Shown: positions 26,046 to 33,971 of the stretch, piece by piece | How positions within the stretch are numbered: position 1 is the first letter of the stretch | How the letters are laid out: the number at the start of each line of letters is the position of its first letter | Origin: Candidatus Halocynthiibacter alkanivorans | Lineage (GTDB): Bacteria > Pseudomonadota > Alphaproteobacteria > Rhodobacterales > Rhodobacteraceae | Assembly (NCBI RefSeq): GCF_003333265.1 | Contig: NZ_QOLB01000138.1 | Location: 1-45,257 of the forward strand | Direction: 5' to 3' | DNA length: 45,257 nucleotides | The notes under the pieces: model-generated | Databases searched by the model: none | What the model was told of the DNA's origin: nothing | What the model saw: only the letters and a program-made list of their open reading frames with translations | Made by a program: the position numbers and the translations under genes

Positions 26046-27845
26046 TTAATCATCCATCTTCAGCGCCGAGATAAAGGCGCTTTGCGGGATCTCGACCTTG
26101 CCGAACTGGCGCATCTTCTTCTTGCCCTTTTTCTGCTTCTCCAGCAGTTTTTTCTTACGGGTCATGTCGCCGCCGTAACATTTCGCGGTCACGTCTTTGC
26201 GCATGGCGGACAGCGTTTCGCGCGCGATCACCCGGCCACCAATCGCGGCCTGGATCGGAATCTTGAACATGTGGCGCGGGATCAGCTCTTTGAGCTTTTC
26301 GCACATCATGCGGCCACGGGCTTCGGCGCGGTCGCGGTGCACCATGGTGGAAAGCGCATCGACCGGCTCTTCATTTACCAGCACCTGCATTTTCACCAGC
26401 GCGTCTTCGCGGTAGCCCATCATCTGATAGTCAAAGCTGGCATAACCTTTGGTCACCGATTTCAGCCGGTCATAAAAGTCAAACACCACCTCATTGAGCG
26501 GCAGGTCATAGACCACCATGGCGCGGGCGCCGGCATAGGTCAGGTCCATCTGAATGCCACGACGGTCCTGGCACAGTTTCAGCACATCACCGAGATATTC
26601 GTCGGGCACCAGAATAGTGGCTTTGATGCGGGGCTCTTCCAGGTGGTCGACATAGGTCAGGTCGGGCATGTCGGCGGGGTTGTGCAGCTCGATCATTTCG
26701 CCGGAGCGCATGTGGATGTGATAGATCACTGATGGCGCGGTGGTGATCAGATCGATGTCATATTCGCGCTCCAGCCGGTCGCGGATCACCTCGAGGTGCA
26801 ACAGACCGAGGAAACCACAGCGGAAGCCAAAACCAAGCGCGGCGGAGGTTTCCATTTCAAAGCTGAAGGAGGCGTCATTCAGCGCCAGTTTATCAATCGC
26901 AGCGCGCAGGTCTTCAAATTCGGCAGCGTCGACCGGGAACAGACCGCAGAATACCACGGGCTGGGCGGGTTTAAAGCCGGGCAGCGGCACGGTAGCGCCG
27001 CGTTTCTCGGTGGTAATCGTATCGCCGACACGGGTGTCGCGCACCTGTTTGATGCTGGCGGTGATGACGCCGATTTCACCCGGGCCCAGCACGTCAATGT
27101 CGGTCATCTGCGGTTTGAGCACCGCCAGTTTGTCGATGCCATAGGTGGCGCCGGTCTGCATCATTTTAATGCGGTCGCCGCGGCGCACGGTGCCGTCCAT
27201 GATGCGCACCATGACCACAACACCAAGATAGGAATCATACCAGCTGTCCACCAGCATCGCTTTGAGCGGCGCGTCGGGATCGCCGGTGGGCGCGGGCAGA
27301 CGGGTGACGATGGCCTCGAGCACATCGGGCACACCCAGCCCGGTCTTGGCCGAGATATGCACCGCTTCAGAGGCGTCAATGCCGATGACATCTTCGATCT
27401 GTTCGCAGATGCGTTCGGGTTCCGAGGCCGGCAGGTCGATCTTGTTGAGCACCGGCACGATCTCGTGGTCCGCCTCAATGGCGTAATAGACATTGGCCAG
27501 CGTCTGCGCTTCCACGCCCTGGGTGGCGTCCACCACCAACAGAGAGCCTTCAACCGCACGCATGGAGCGGGAGACCTCATAGGCGAAATCGACGTGGCCG
27601 GGGGTGTCGATCAGGTTGAGAATATAGGTCTCACCGTCTTTGGCCGGGTACTCAATACGCACCGAGTTGGCCTTGATGGTGATGCCACGTTCGCGCTCAA
27701 TATCCATCGAGTCGAGGATCTGCGCCTGCATGTCGCGTTCGGCCACGGTGCCGGTCAACTGAATGAGCCGGTCCGCTAAGGTGGACTTGCCGTGGTCGAT
27801 ATGGGCAACGATGGAGAAATTGCGGATATTTGAGAGCTTTATCAT
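26046..27845 (-). CDS. lepA: Elongation factor 4 (LepA)
   Basis: 599-residue ribosome-associated GTPase that back-translocates or remodels stalled ribosomes. G1 [15 protein letters not shown]3 DTPGHVDF, G4 NKIDLP and the LepA C-terminal domain (ending [17 protein letters not shown]) are intact; length equals the standard 599. The ATG at 27845 ([17 protein letters not shown]) is the family start; an upstream in-frame ATG at 27977 would add 44 unrelated residues. No strong ribosome site is visible. Confidence 0.97.
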   Translation of the reverse strand: MIKLSNIRNFSIVAHIDHGKSTLADRLIQLTGTVAERDMQAQILDSMDIERERGITIKANSVRIEYPAKDGETYILNLIDTPGHVDFAYEVSRSMRAVEGSLLVVDATQGVEAQTLANVYYAIEADHEIVPVLNKIDLPASEPERICEQIEDVIGIDASEAVHISAKTGLGVPDVLEAIVTRLPAPTGDPDAPLKAMLVDSWYDSYLGVVVMVRIMDGTVRRGDRIKMMQTGATYGIDKLAVLKPQMTDIDVLGPGEIGVITASIKQVRDTRVGDTITTEKRGATVPLPGFKPAQPVVFCGLFPVDAAEFEDLRAAIDKLALNDASFSFEMETSAALGFGFRCGFLGLLHLEVIRDRLEREYDIDLITTAPSVIYHIHMRSGEMIELHNPADMPDLTYVDHLEEPRIKATILVPDEYLGDVLKLCQDRRGIQMDLTYAGARAMVVYDLPLNEVVFDFYDRLKSVTKGYASFDYQMMGYREDALVKMQVLVNEEPVDALSTMVHRDRAEARGRMMCEKLKELIPRHMFKIPIQAAIGGRVIARETLSAMRKDVTAKCYGGDMTRKKKLLEKQKKGKKKMRQFGKVEIPQSAFISALKMDD

Positions 27846-27997
27846 GCAACGGGATATGCGCGGAAATCGCGCTTTGGTCAAGCAGAGTTGCAGCTTTCGC
27901 GCCGCAGGTCGCGCGAATCTGATGACAATATCTGGTGGTGCAGAAAAATTAGGAACGCTCGCGAATAAAGGTCGCACAATCCGGGAATTTTGAGGGG

Positions 27998-28026
27998 GCC
28001 ACGGGCGTTGTCGTCACGCCCGTGGC
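27998..28026 (-). terminator. Hairpin at the end of the outer-membrane-type gene
   Basis: Perfect 11-bp stem GCCACGGGCGT (27998-28008) with ACGCCCGTGGC (28016-28026), 7-nt loop, 8 nt after the minus-strand stop. No T run directly follows, so its strength is uncertain. Confidence 0.6.
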
Positions 28027-28033
28027 AAAGTCA

Positions 28034-28750
28034 TCAGGCGCCGGGAAGAATGGAGAACACGCTGCGTTTTCCGAAGGTGGTGCCGCGCTCAGCCCCGAAG
28101 GTGAAAGTTGCACCGATGGCGAAAAACGGCTCGTCAAGGATCGTAGTGCCGCCAGCGACCCATTCAGCGGTGCCATAGCTGGCGTTCAGGGAAACTGTAT
28201 CGGAGATAGCATAATCTGCTTCAACCGCGAAGTTGGACAATTCCAGCACGCCACCGAAATCGACTGATTCGTAGCGCAAGCCGAGTGTCGTTCCATTCGC
28301 CAGTTTGGTGCGGCCGGCTATACCAAAACCATCACCGGTATCACTGTCAAGATCGCCCCTGGCCCAATAGGCTTCCAGATCAAGCGCGCCCATTTCTGCG
28401 CCCATTTCGAGCCCATAGATGTCAGCGTTTTCGCCGTCCAAACGATCAATGCCGTAAAAAACACCCAGAGACACGGACTCGCTGGTGTTGTAGATCCCGT
28501 GCAGCACGTAGTTTTGTGCGGTCTCATCTGCGGTGTTGAAGCTGCGACTGCCCATATCAAGTTGAAGGCCAAGTTCGCGACTGATACCAAACTCGAGCGA
28601 GGCGTCCAGAGACGTGGCTGACAAGTCAGTATTGTCAGAGAACGCAGAATAAGTGATGCTGGCTTCGCCACCGGTGATTTGCTGGGCTGACGCTGAAACC
28701 GCACTCAGCGCAACAATGGAAGAAGCGGCAATAACAATAATTTTTTTCAT
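28034..28750 (-). CDS. Outer-membrane beta-barrel-like (porin-type) protein
   Basis: 238-residue exported protein: signal peptide (about 1-22, cleaved after SASA) and then many short amphipathic strands alternating with Gly/Asp/Asn turns (for example LGVFYGIDRLDG, LGLRYESVDFGG, EADYAISDTVSLNASYG), as in small porins. It lacks the usual terminal aromatic residue (ends ILPGA), which is atypical for BAM substrates. Base composition is lower in GC than its neighbours and no clear ribosome site precedes the ATG. Solitary, with a roughly 210-bp AT-richer spacer upstream. Function not identified. Confidence 0.72.
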   Translation of the reverse strand: MKKIIVIAASSIVALSAVSASAQQITGGEASITYSAFSDNTDLSATSLDASLEFGISRELGLQLDMGSRSFNTADETAQNYVLHGIYNTSESVSLGVFYGIDRLDGENADIYGLEMGAEMGALDLEAYWARGDLDSDTGDGFGIAGRTKLANGTTLGLRYESVDFGGVLELSNFAVEADYAISDTVSLNASYGTAEWVAGGTTILDEPFFAIGATFTFGAERGTTFGKRSVFSILPGA

Positions 28751-28960
28751 ATTTATAATGCTTTATGTCAGATTGCGTTTTACAGGTGAACTCCCTGATA
28801 TAACGGCGATACCCTTCCCTCGCACCGATTTAAAGTGGCAAGGTGGTATTGCTGTACTCTTTTTACGTGTAGTGACTGTTCCGCAGCAGCTACCCAGCGC
28901 AAGCCCCAACATTTACATATTCAAGACACCAATGGCGGCGCCCTTAACCCTCACCCCCCG

Positions 28961-29419
28961 CTAGCCTTCTGGCAGGGCGTCGCGGCGGATCATGGTGCGC
29001 AGGGCAAAACTTGAGCGCATGGTGCGGATGCCGGGGACCTGCATCAGCCCCTCTTCCAAAAAACGGTCAAAGGCGGCAAGATCCGCCGCCACCGCGCGGA
29101 TCAGAATGTCGCGGCTGCCGGTCATCAGGTAACACTCCATCACTTCGTCAAACCGGGCCAGCGATTTTTCGAATGATTTCACCGCGTCGCGGCTCTGGCG
29201 GTCCAGTTCGACAAAGATGAAAATATTGATCGGCAGCCCGAGCCGTTCCTGATCCACCCGGGCGGAATAGCCGGTGATAACGCCCTCAGCCTCCATCCGG
29301 GCCACGCGGCGGGCGCAGGGTGTCGGCGACAGCCCGACCCGGGCCGAAAGGTCCGCCAGCCGTTGTTTGCCGTCGCGCTGCAGCGCCACCAGAATCTTGC
29401 GGTCAAACGCGTCCAGCAT
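28961..29419 (-). CDS. Lrp/AsnC-family transcriptional regulator
   Basis: 152-residue regulator: N-terminal winged helix (about 4-62, FDRKILVALQRDGKQRLADL and LSPTPCARRVARME) and C-terminal RAM domain (about 67-145) that binds amino acids and assembles octamers. It is divergent from the amino-acid dehydrogenase at 29557 across a 137-bp spacer, an arrangement common for Lrp-type regulators that sense the substrate of the gene they control. So branched-chain or other amino-acid sensing is likely (inference). Confidence 0.93.
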   Translation of the reverse strand: MLDAFDRKILVALQRDGKQRLADLSARVGLSPTPCARRVARMEAEGVITGYSARVDQERLGLPINIFIFVELDRQSRDAVKSFEKSLARFDEVMECYLMTGSRDILIRAVAADLAAFDRFLEEGLMQVPGIRTMRSSFALRTMIRRDALPEG

Positions 29420-29556
29420 ATTTTTACCAATTCCTATCCCGAAATGAGTATTGATCTGCCTTGACTATACCTTTGGCCATATAAAAAAGCGATAATTTCG
29501 CCCTCTGGCGGCGCTACTCTTTCCGGGACATTATTTTGTAACGAGGGAGAGAGCCC
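29420..29556. promoter_or_regulatory. Divergent control region lrp-type / dehydrogenase
   Basis: 137-bp AT-richer spacer between divergent starts, with GATAATTTCG and TATACC/TATAAAA stretches suitable for promoters in both directions. It is the expected binding site of the Lrp-type protein. No exact operator could be defined by eye. Confidence 0.45.
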
Positions 29557-30603
29557 ATGCTGACCAGTATTCAGACAGCCGGCCATGAAGAAGTTTACCG
29601 CGTCCGTGATCCGGAGGCGGGGCTGACCGGGTTTATCGCGCTGCATTCCACCTTGCGTGGACCGGCGGCGGGAGGGCTGCGCATGCGGCCCTATGGCACG
29701 GACGATGAAGCGCTGGCGGATGTGCTGCGCCTGTCCCGCGGCATGAGTTTCAAAAATGCCGCCGCAGACCTGCCGCTGGGGGGCGGCAAAGCGGTGATCA
29801 TTGGTGACCCGCTGCGCGACAAGACCCCGGCGCTGTTGCACGCCATGGGCCGCGCCGTTGAGGCGCTGGAAGGGCGCTACTGGACCGCAGAGGACATGGG
29901 CATGAGCCCGGCCGATATGCGCGAACTGGCCCGTGAAACAAGCTATGTCGCCGGGCTGGCGGAGGGCGATTTTGCCAGCGGCGACCCGTCCCCGGTCACG
30001 GCGCGCGGCGTGTTCAACGCTTTGCGCATCGGCTGCAAACACCGTTTTGGCAGCGATGATCTGACCCGCCGCCGTGTGGCCGTACAGGGGCTGGGCCATG
30101 TGGGCATGCATCTGTGCGAATTGCTGCACCGGGCCGGCGCCCTGTTGACCGTTTGTGATCCGGATCACGATCTGGTCGCGGCTGCGGTGCATCGTTTTGG
30201 TGCTGTGGGCGTATTGCCGGACGCCATCTATGGGGTCAGCGCCGAAGTGTTTGCCCCCTGTGCCATTGGCGGCGTGCTCAACCGGCGCAGCATCAGCCGG
30301 CTGCGTGTCGGCCTGGTGGCCGGCGCTGCCAACAACCAACTGGCCGGACTGGCGGACGCCGATGCGCTGCAGGCGCGCGGTATTCTCTATGCGCCTGATT
30401 ATGTCGCCAATGGCGGTGGCATCATCAATGTGGCAACGGAAATCCTGCGGGTGCAGGACAGTGGCCCCTGGGTCGCAGCCCGACTGGCAGCGCTGGAGGA
30501 GACCATGGAGCGCACTCTGAGCCGGGCCATCGCCGGAGACATCAGCCCGGCGCGGATTGCCGACAGCACCATTGAAACGGCAATGCTCCGCCCGGCGGCC
30601 TGA
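29557..30603 (+). CDS. Glu/Leu/Phe/Val-type amino-acid dehydrogenase
   Basis: 348-residue NAD-dependent oxidative deaminase close to leucine dehydrogenase. Substrate motif GGLRMRPYGT, catalytic lysines Lys66 (SFKNA) and Lys78 (LGGGKAVI), and the Rossmann motif VQGLGHVGMHL are present; VAGAANNQL and PDYVANGGGIINV match the family C-terminal part. Ribosome site GGGAGAGA. It probably converts Leu, Val or Phe to keto acids, under control of the divergent Lrp-type gene. Exact substrate cannot be told. Confidence 0.9.
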   Translation: MLTSIQTAGHEEVYRVRDPEAGLTGFIALHSTLRGPAAGGLRMRPYGTDDEALADVLRLSRGMSFKNAAADLPLGGGKAVIIGDPLRDKTPALLHAMGRAVEALEGRYWTAEDMGMSPADMRELARETSYVAGLAEGDFASGDPSPVTARGVFNALRIGCKHRFGSDDLTRRRVAVQGLGHVGMHLCELLHRAGALLTVCDPDHDLVAAAVHRFGAVGVLPDAIYGVSAEVFAPCAIGGVLNRRSISRLRVGLVAGAANNQLAGLADADALQARGILYAPDYVANGGGIINVATEILRVQDSGPWVAARLAALEETMERTLSRAIAGDISPARIADSTIETAMLRPAA

Positions 30604-30621
30604 TCTGCGCCGACGCAATTG

Positions 30622-30648
30622 AATCATGCCCCGAAAAAGGGCATGATT
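30622..30648 (+). terminator. Hairpin after the dehydrogenase gene
   Basis: Perfect 10-bp stem AATCATGCCC (30622-30631) with GGGCATGATT (30639-30648), 7-nt A-rich loop, 18 nt past the stop. Only two T end the stem, so termination is likely but not certain. Confidence 0.65.
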
Positions 30649-30908
30649 GGCTCCGTAACGTGCGCAGACACGAAGGAGAGGCAGATGGCAGACAGAGCAG
30701 CAAAACCAACATTCACAGCAAGCGGCTGCGGCACCGCAGCGGGCGTTCCGGCGACAGAGGATACCGTAAGCAGCACACGCCTCCTCCGGGTTGCGGAGGA
30801 TGTTTTACGCCGCGCCGACAACGGCCAGCCAACCACATTCCGCATTGCAACAACAGATGCAGGCCCGCGCATGGTGCGCGGCCTGTTTCAACGCCTGCCA
30901 CGGCTCAT

Positions 30909-30992
30909 CTCTCAGTACATTTCCCTGTGCACCTCCCTGCGCACCTCCCTGTGCATCCCTTTGTGCATCCCTTTACGCATCTCTCAGCGCGC
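30909..30992. repeat. 12-bp degenerate tandem array, seven units
   Basis: Seven consecutive 12-bp units: CTCTCAGTACAT, TTCCCTGTGCAC, CTCCCTGCGCAC, CTCCCTGTGCAT, CCCTTTGTGCAT, CCCTTTACGCAT, CTCTCAGCGCGC. The register is unbroken. Approximate consensus CTCCCTGTGCAT. Confidence 0.85.
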
Positions 30993-31276
30993 TTCGCAAA
31001 GCGCTTCTCGACACCTCTCCCGGTGCACTTCTGACGGGACTGCGCCTCTCACCCCGCTGCACGCCGCCAGGAGCGCCGCGCCGGGTGCCTCGCCGCACAC
31101 CTTGATGGGCGCACGCCTGTTCCCCTCGCCAGCCACCTGCCGGTTAAATCCGCGCGGCATGCAACAGCGCCCTACCTTTCCTTTTCCCGGCATTAAGCCA
31201 CCAGGCGCGCTGGCCCGGGCCATTGCCCGCCTGGTGCGACTGCCCGTTTTCCGGCGCGGTCATCGTCGCGCTCCAT

Positions 31277-31324
31277 CGCCTGTTCTCCGGCCTGTTATCT
31301 GGCCTGCTATCTGGCCCGCTTACC
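31277..31324. repeat. 12-bp tandem array, four units, before the small secreted gene
   Basis: CGCCTGTTCTCC, GGCCTGTTATCT, GGCCTGCTATCT, GGCCCGCTTACC in unbroken 12-bp register, ending one base before the GGAGG ribosome site of the gene at 31342. Confidence 0.85.
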
Positions 31325-31341
31325 TGGAGGCTGTCCGCCGC

Positions 31342-31656
31342 ATGATCCGGCCGCTCGCCGCCAGCCTGTTGCTGAGCACCGGCCTCGCGCTCAGTTTTGC
31401 CAACACCGCCAGTGCCGGCGCGCTTGAACGGGCCTGCAACGCCTCAGAGCAACAGGGCGGCAATCGCAATCTTTGCGGCTGTATTCAGCAGGTTGCCGAC
31501 CTGACCCTGAATGGGCGCGAGCAAAAACTGGCGGCTGGATTTTTCAAAGACCCGCAAAAAGCCCAGGTCATGCGCCAGTCGGCCCGCCGTCGTGACGAGA
31601 CGTTTTGGCAAAAATATTTGGCATTCGGGGAAAGCGCGGCGCTGTATTGTTCCTGA
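31342..31656 (+). CDS. Small secreted Cys-containing protein
   Basis: 104-residue protein with a signal peptide (about 1-26, cleaved after ASA) and a mature part ERACNASEQQ followed by NLCGCIQQVADLTL, then AAGFFKDPQKAQ and a final Cys (LYCS). The Cys/C-x-C-IQQVAD-L and FFKDP-AQ pattern is one I associate with small Rhodobacteraceae periplasmic proteins of unknown function. ATG 31342 has GGAGG at 31326-31330. The four Cys suggest disulfides or ligand binding. Confidence 0.72.
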   Translation: MIRPLAASLLLSTGLALSFANTASAGALERACNASEQQGGNRNLCGCIQQVADLTLNGREQKLAAGFFKDPQKAQVMRQSARRRDETFWQKYLAFGESAALYCS

Positions 31657-31659
31657 TCC

Positions 31660-31675
31660 GCCCGGCGGCCCGGGC
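31660..31675 (+). terminator. Short GC hairpin after the secreted gene
   Basis: GCCCGG (31660-31665) and CCGGGC (31670-31675) with a 4-nt loop, 3 nt past the stop, followed by ATAAATAT. A weak terminator at best. Confidence 0.4.
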
Positions 31676-31730
31676 ATAAATATGCTGGCATGATGATCCC
31701 GACCTGGCCGCCTGCTACGCGGCGCTGTCT

Positions 31731-31834
31731 GACGGTTTTGGGCCAGATGGGTTTGGTCCAGACGATTTCGGACAGGATGATTGCTGGACAGGTGTCTGCA
31801 GGCCCGATGATTTCGGGCGGGGTGACTTCGGGCG
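31731..31834. repeat. About 15-bp degenerate tandem array
   Basis: Seven units of 14-16 bp, for example GACGGTTTTGGGCCA, GATGGGTTTGGTCCA, GACGATTTCGGACA, GATGATTTCGGGCG, GGGTGACTTCGGGCG. Core pattern GATGATTTCGGGC. It fills much of the 358-bp gene-free spacer 31657-32014; the rest shows nothing I can name. Confidence 0.7.
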
Positions 31835-32014
31835 GCATGGCGTTTGTCACTCCGCTTGATGGTCGCGCCGGCGGTTAGCCCGCGCCTGGCTGGCAGAGCG
31901 GCGCCCGGCCCTCAGCTGGCCGGTGCTCAGCACACCGGAATATGGGTGCGGCCTTCAGCCACCGAGCCTTTAATCCCTGGTTTTCTTGAGCACCCGAGCT
32001 TCTCTACCCGTATC

Positions 32015-32566
32015 TCACTGCCCGCCTTTCATCAGCTGACTGTCACGCCTTGCTATCAGTGCCCGGATCAGCCCCTGTGCGGCCTGTTCCACCAGATCGA
32101 TGGTCTGATCAAAGTCGCGCGAATAATAGGGGTCTGGCACCTGCTCCACGCCGGCCTCCGCCGCGTAGCCCAACAGCAATTGCAACCGGGCGCGCGCATT
32201 GGCCGGCCGCAGCGCCTGCACCCCGGCCAGGTTGTCCGCATCCATCGCCAGCACCAGGTCGAATTCATCAAAATCCTGCAGTCGGATCTGACGGGCTTTC
32301 AGCGTGGAAAGGTCATAGCCCCGCGCCTTTGCCGCCGCCTGCATCGGCGCGTAGGGCGCCTGTCCCACATGCCAGTCGGACGTGCCGCAACTGTCCACGA
32401 CCACCACCAGCCCCGCCTCCTGCGCCAGCCGGACAAACACGCCTTCCGCCGTGGGCGAGCGACAGATATTTCCGAGGCAGACAAACAGGATGCGCGGCGG
32501 GTCCTGCAACTGCGGCATCCGGTGCTGGCTGTTGGTTTCAGACGGCTGGATTGTGATCCTGGGCAT
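32015..32566 (-). CDS. Low-molecular-weight protein-tyrosine-phosphatase family protein
   Basis: 183-residue LMW-PTP. The P-loop CLGNICRS (Cys30 nucleophile, Arg36) follows RILFV, and the general-acid Asp is in VPDPYYSRDF. Known members dephosphorylate tyrosine in exopolysaccharide kinases or small metabolites; the target here is unknown. The ATG at 32566 is chosen because GGAG lies about 9 nt before it; another ATG 2 codons earlier is too close and the frame beyond runs into repeat DNA. The roughly 24-residue N-terminal tail before the fold is longer than usual, so a start at 32518 is possible. Confidence 0.9.
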   Translation of the reverse strand: MPRITIQPSETNSQHRMPQLQDPPRILFVCLGNICRSPTAEGVFVRLAQEAGLVVVVDSCGTSDWHVGQAPYAPMQAAAKARGYDLSTLKARQIRLQDFDEFDLVLAMDADNLAGVQALRPANARARLQLLLGYAAEAGVEQVPDPYYSRDFDQTIDLVEQAAQGLIRALIARRDSQLMKGGQ

Positions 32567-32616
32567 GTGCATGATCTCCTGCGGCTGGGCACAAAGGGCG
32601 GATACGTATGGGCCTG

Positions 32617-32849
32617 AGTTATTGGCCGCATAGTACGGGCCCGAAGTATTGGCCCGGAATATGCGCCAGAAAGTATGGGCAGGCAAATATGGCTTTAACA
32701 GCAGGGCGCCAAAACGCGGGCCGCAAGCACCGGTCCGACGGCACAGTCCCGGAGGCACAGTCCCGGAGGCACCGGAACGAAAACGCTGGGCTGAAAACGC
32801 TGAGCCAAAAGCACCGGGCTGAAAGTACTGATCCAAAACCACCGATGCG
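32617..32849. repeat. 14-bp degenerate tandem array in the LMW-PTP / Sir2 divergent spacer
   Basis: From 32710 to 32849 ten 14-bp units keep perfect register, including GAGGCACAGTCCCG, ACGGCACAGTCCCG, CAAGCACCGGTCCG, AAAACGCTGGGCTG, AAAACGCTGAGCCA, AAAGCACCGGGCTG. Rough consensus AAAGCACCGGGCCG. Before that, from about 32617, 13-14-bp units such as GAAGTATTGGCCC, GGAATATGCGCCA and GAAAGTATGGGCA continue the pattern with more decay. 14 is not a multiple of 3, so this is not a coding repeat. Confidence 0.85.
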
Positions 32850-32958
32850 GTCGCACCGACCCGGCTGCGCGAAACAGACCTGCCTGCGGCGGGCGCCGGG
32901 GCTCGCCAAATCGCGGCGCCCTGTTATTCTGGGACACAAACCAGCGCGGAGAAGCTCT

Positions 32959-33651
32959 ATGAACAAGATCATCATTCTGACCGGTGCCGGCGTTTCTGCG
33001 GAAAGCGGGCTTGAGACGTTTCGCAGTGAAGATGGGCTTTGGGCGCAGCACCGGATAGAGGATGTGGCCACACCTGAAGGCTTTATGCGGGATCCGGATC
33101 TGGTGCTGCGGTTTTACAACAGACGCCGGGCGGACTGCGCGGCGGCGCGGCCCAATGCGGCGCATCAGGCGCTGGCGGCGCTGGAGCAGGCACCCGGGCA
33201 CGATGTGTTGCTGGTCACCCAGAACGTGGACGATCTGCATGAACGCGCCGGGTCACAAAATGTGATCCATATGCACGGGGCGCTGAACCTTGCGAAATGC
33301 CACGACTGCGGTCACGGCTGGCCGGCACCAGAGCGGATGTCTGTGTCTGATCGCTGCGCGCGCTGCCAGGCCCGCGCCACCCGTCCCGATATCGTCTGGT
33401 TCGGGGAGATGCCTTCTCAGATGGCGCGCATTGAGGCGGCGCTACAGCAGGCGGATCTGTTTGTGGCGATCGGCACTTCGGGCCAGGTCTGGCCGGCGGC
33501 GGGGTTTGCACAGCAGGCGCGGATGTGTGGCGCCGCCACCCTGGAGCTGAACATTGAGCCCACCGCCGTGCGCGGTGATTTCCGCGACGGGCGCTACGGG
33601 CCGGCGGGCGAGGTGGTGCCGGCCTGGGTTGAAGAGGTTTTGCGCCGCTGA
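32959..33651 (+). CDS. cobB: Sir2-type NAD-dependent protein deacylase
   Basis: 230-residue sirtuin. NAD-binding GAGVSAESGL (9-18) and TQNVDDLHERAG, catalytic His106 in HMHG, and Zn ligands Cys114/117 (CHDC) and Cys133/136 (CARC) are intact. Tyr53-x-x-Arg56 (YNRR) is the class III signature linked to desuccinylase/demalonylase activity (Sirt5/CobB group). ATG 32959 begins the fold directly; earlier in-frame codons lie in the 14-bp repeat array. Possible targets include acyl-CoA synthetases such as PrpE (inference). Followed by a very strong terminator. Confidence 0.92.
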   Translation: MNKIIILTGAGVSAESGLETFRSEDGLWAQHRIEDVATPEGFMRDPDLVLRFYNRRRADCAAARPNAAHQALAALEQAPGHDVLLVTQNVDDLHERAGSQNVIHMHGALNLAKCHDCGHGWPAPERMSVSDRCARCQARATRPDIVWFGEMPSQMARIEAALQQADLFVAIGTSGQVWPAAGFAQQARMCGAATLELNIEPTAVRGDFRDGRYGPAGEVVPAWVEEVLRR

Positions 33652-33658
33652 GCGGCGC

Positions 33659-33698
33659 GGGGCGCCCGGGGTGAATACCCCGGGCGCCCCCCCTTTTT
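33659..33698 (+). terminator. Strong terminator of the Sir2 gene
   Basis: 14-bp perfect stem GGGGCGCCCGGGGT (33659-33672) with ACCCCGGGCGCCCC (33677-33690), loop GAAT, then CCCTTTTT. It starts 7 nt past the stop. Confidence 0.93.
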
Positions 33699-33770
33699 GC
33701 TGTTCTGTGCGCCCGGTCGAATACGCCGGGCACCCCTCCCTTTACTTTTCTGCGCGCCCGGGCGCATGCC
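33662..33770. repeat. Tandem copies of the terminator
   Basis: GCGCCCGGGGTGAATACCCC at 33662 is followed by a diverged copy (GCGCCCGGTCGAATACGCCG) at 33709 including its C/T tail and TTCTG, and a partial third start (GCGCCCGGGCGC) at 33754. Spacings are 47 and 45 bp. Confidence 0.75.
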
Positions 33771-33808
33771 CTTGCCGCCTCTGGCCTGGCAGCTATGCGA
33801 TTTTTCAG

Positions 33809-33869
33809 ACGCCGTGCCCGCGGCCCGGTCTGTGAGGGTTGCCGCCCTCTCAACGCCCGGGCACGGCGT
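33809..33869. other. Two-level hairpin structure of unknown role
   Basis: ACGCCGTGCCCG (33809-33820) and CGGGCACGGCGT (33858-33869) pair perfectly over 12 bp, enclosing a GAGGG/CCCTC stem (33834-33838, 33845-33849). It lies between convergent genes; it could be a terminator for the minus-strand copper gene or a small structured RNA. The remaining gene-free DNA 33699-33971 shows nothing else. Confidence 0.5.
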
Positions 33870-33971
33870 TCGCTACAGGCGGCTGATGAAGTCTCATAAT
33901 GGCAATCAGTCCGGGCGCCCGGACCGGGGCCGGTTTGCGGATCAGTCTGAGCCGTTCACCGCATTCACTTC

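Larger units (their letters stand above)
30649..31341. other. Long low-complexity spacer
   Basis: Nearly 700 bp without a gene I can support. One frame stays open on + through this DNA into the next gene, but its translation is low-complexity (Ser/Leu/Arg/Pro), with 4-residue repeats that merely reflect 12-bp DNA repeats, and no start with a good ribosome site. It holds two 12-bp tandem arrays (listed) and a small hairpin GCGCTT/AAGCGC (30989-31004). Confidence 0.55.

Noticed and set aside
30619-31341. Long open frame upstream of the small secreted protein
   Set aside because: Translation is low-complexity and follows the 12-bp DNA repeats; the signal peptide and GGAGG support a start at 31342 instead.
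30909-32849. Short-repeat arrays considered as CRISPR
   Set aside because: Units of 12-15 bp are directly adjacent with no unique spacers, and no cas genes are present.
32608-32958. In-frame N-terminal extension of the Sir2 protein
   Set aside because: It is the translated 14-bp array; the sirtuin fold begins exactly at Met 32959.
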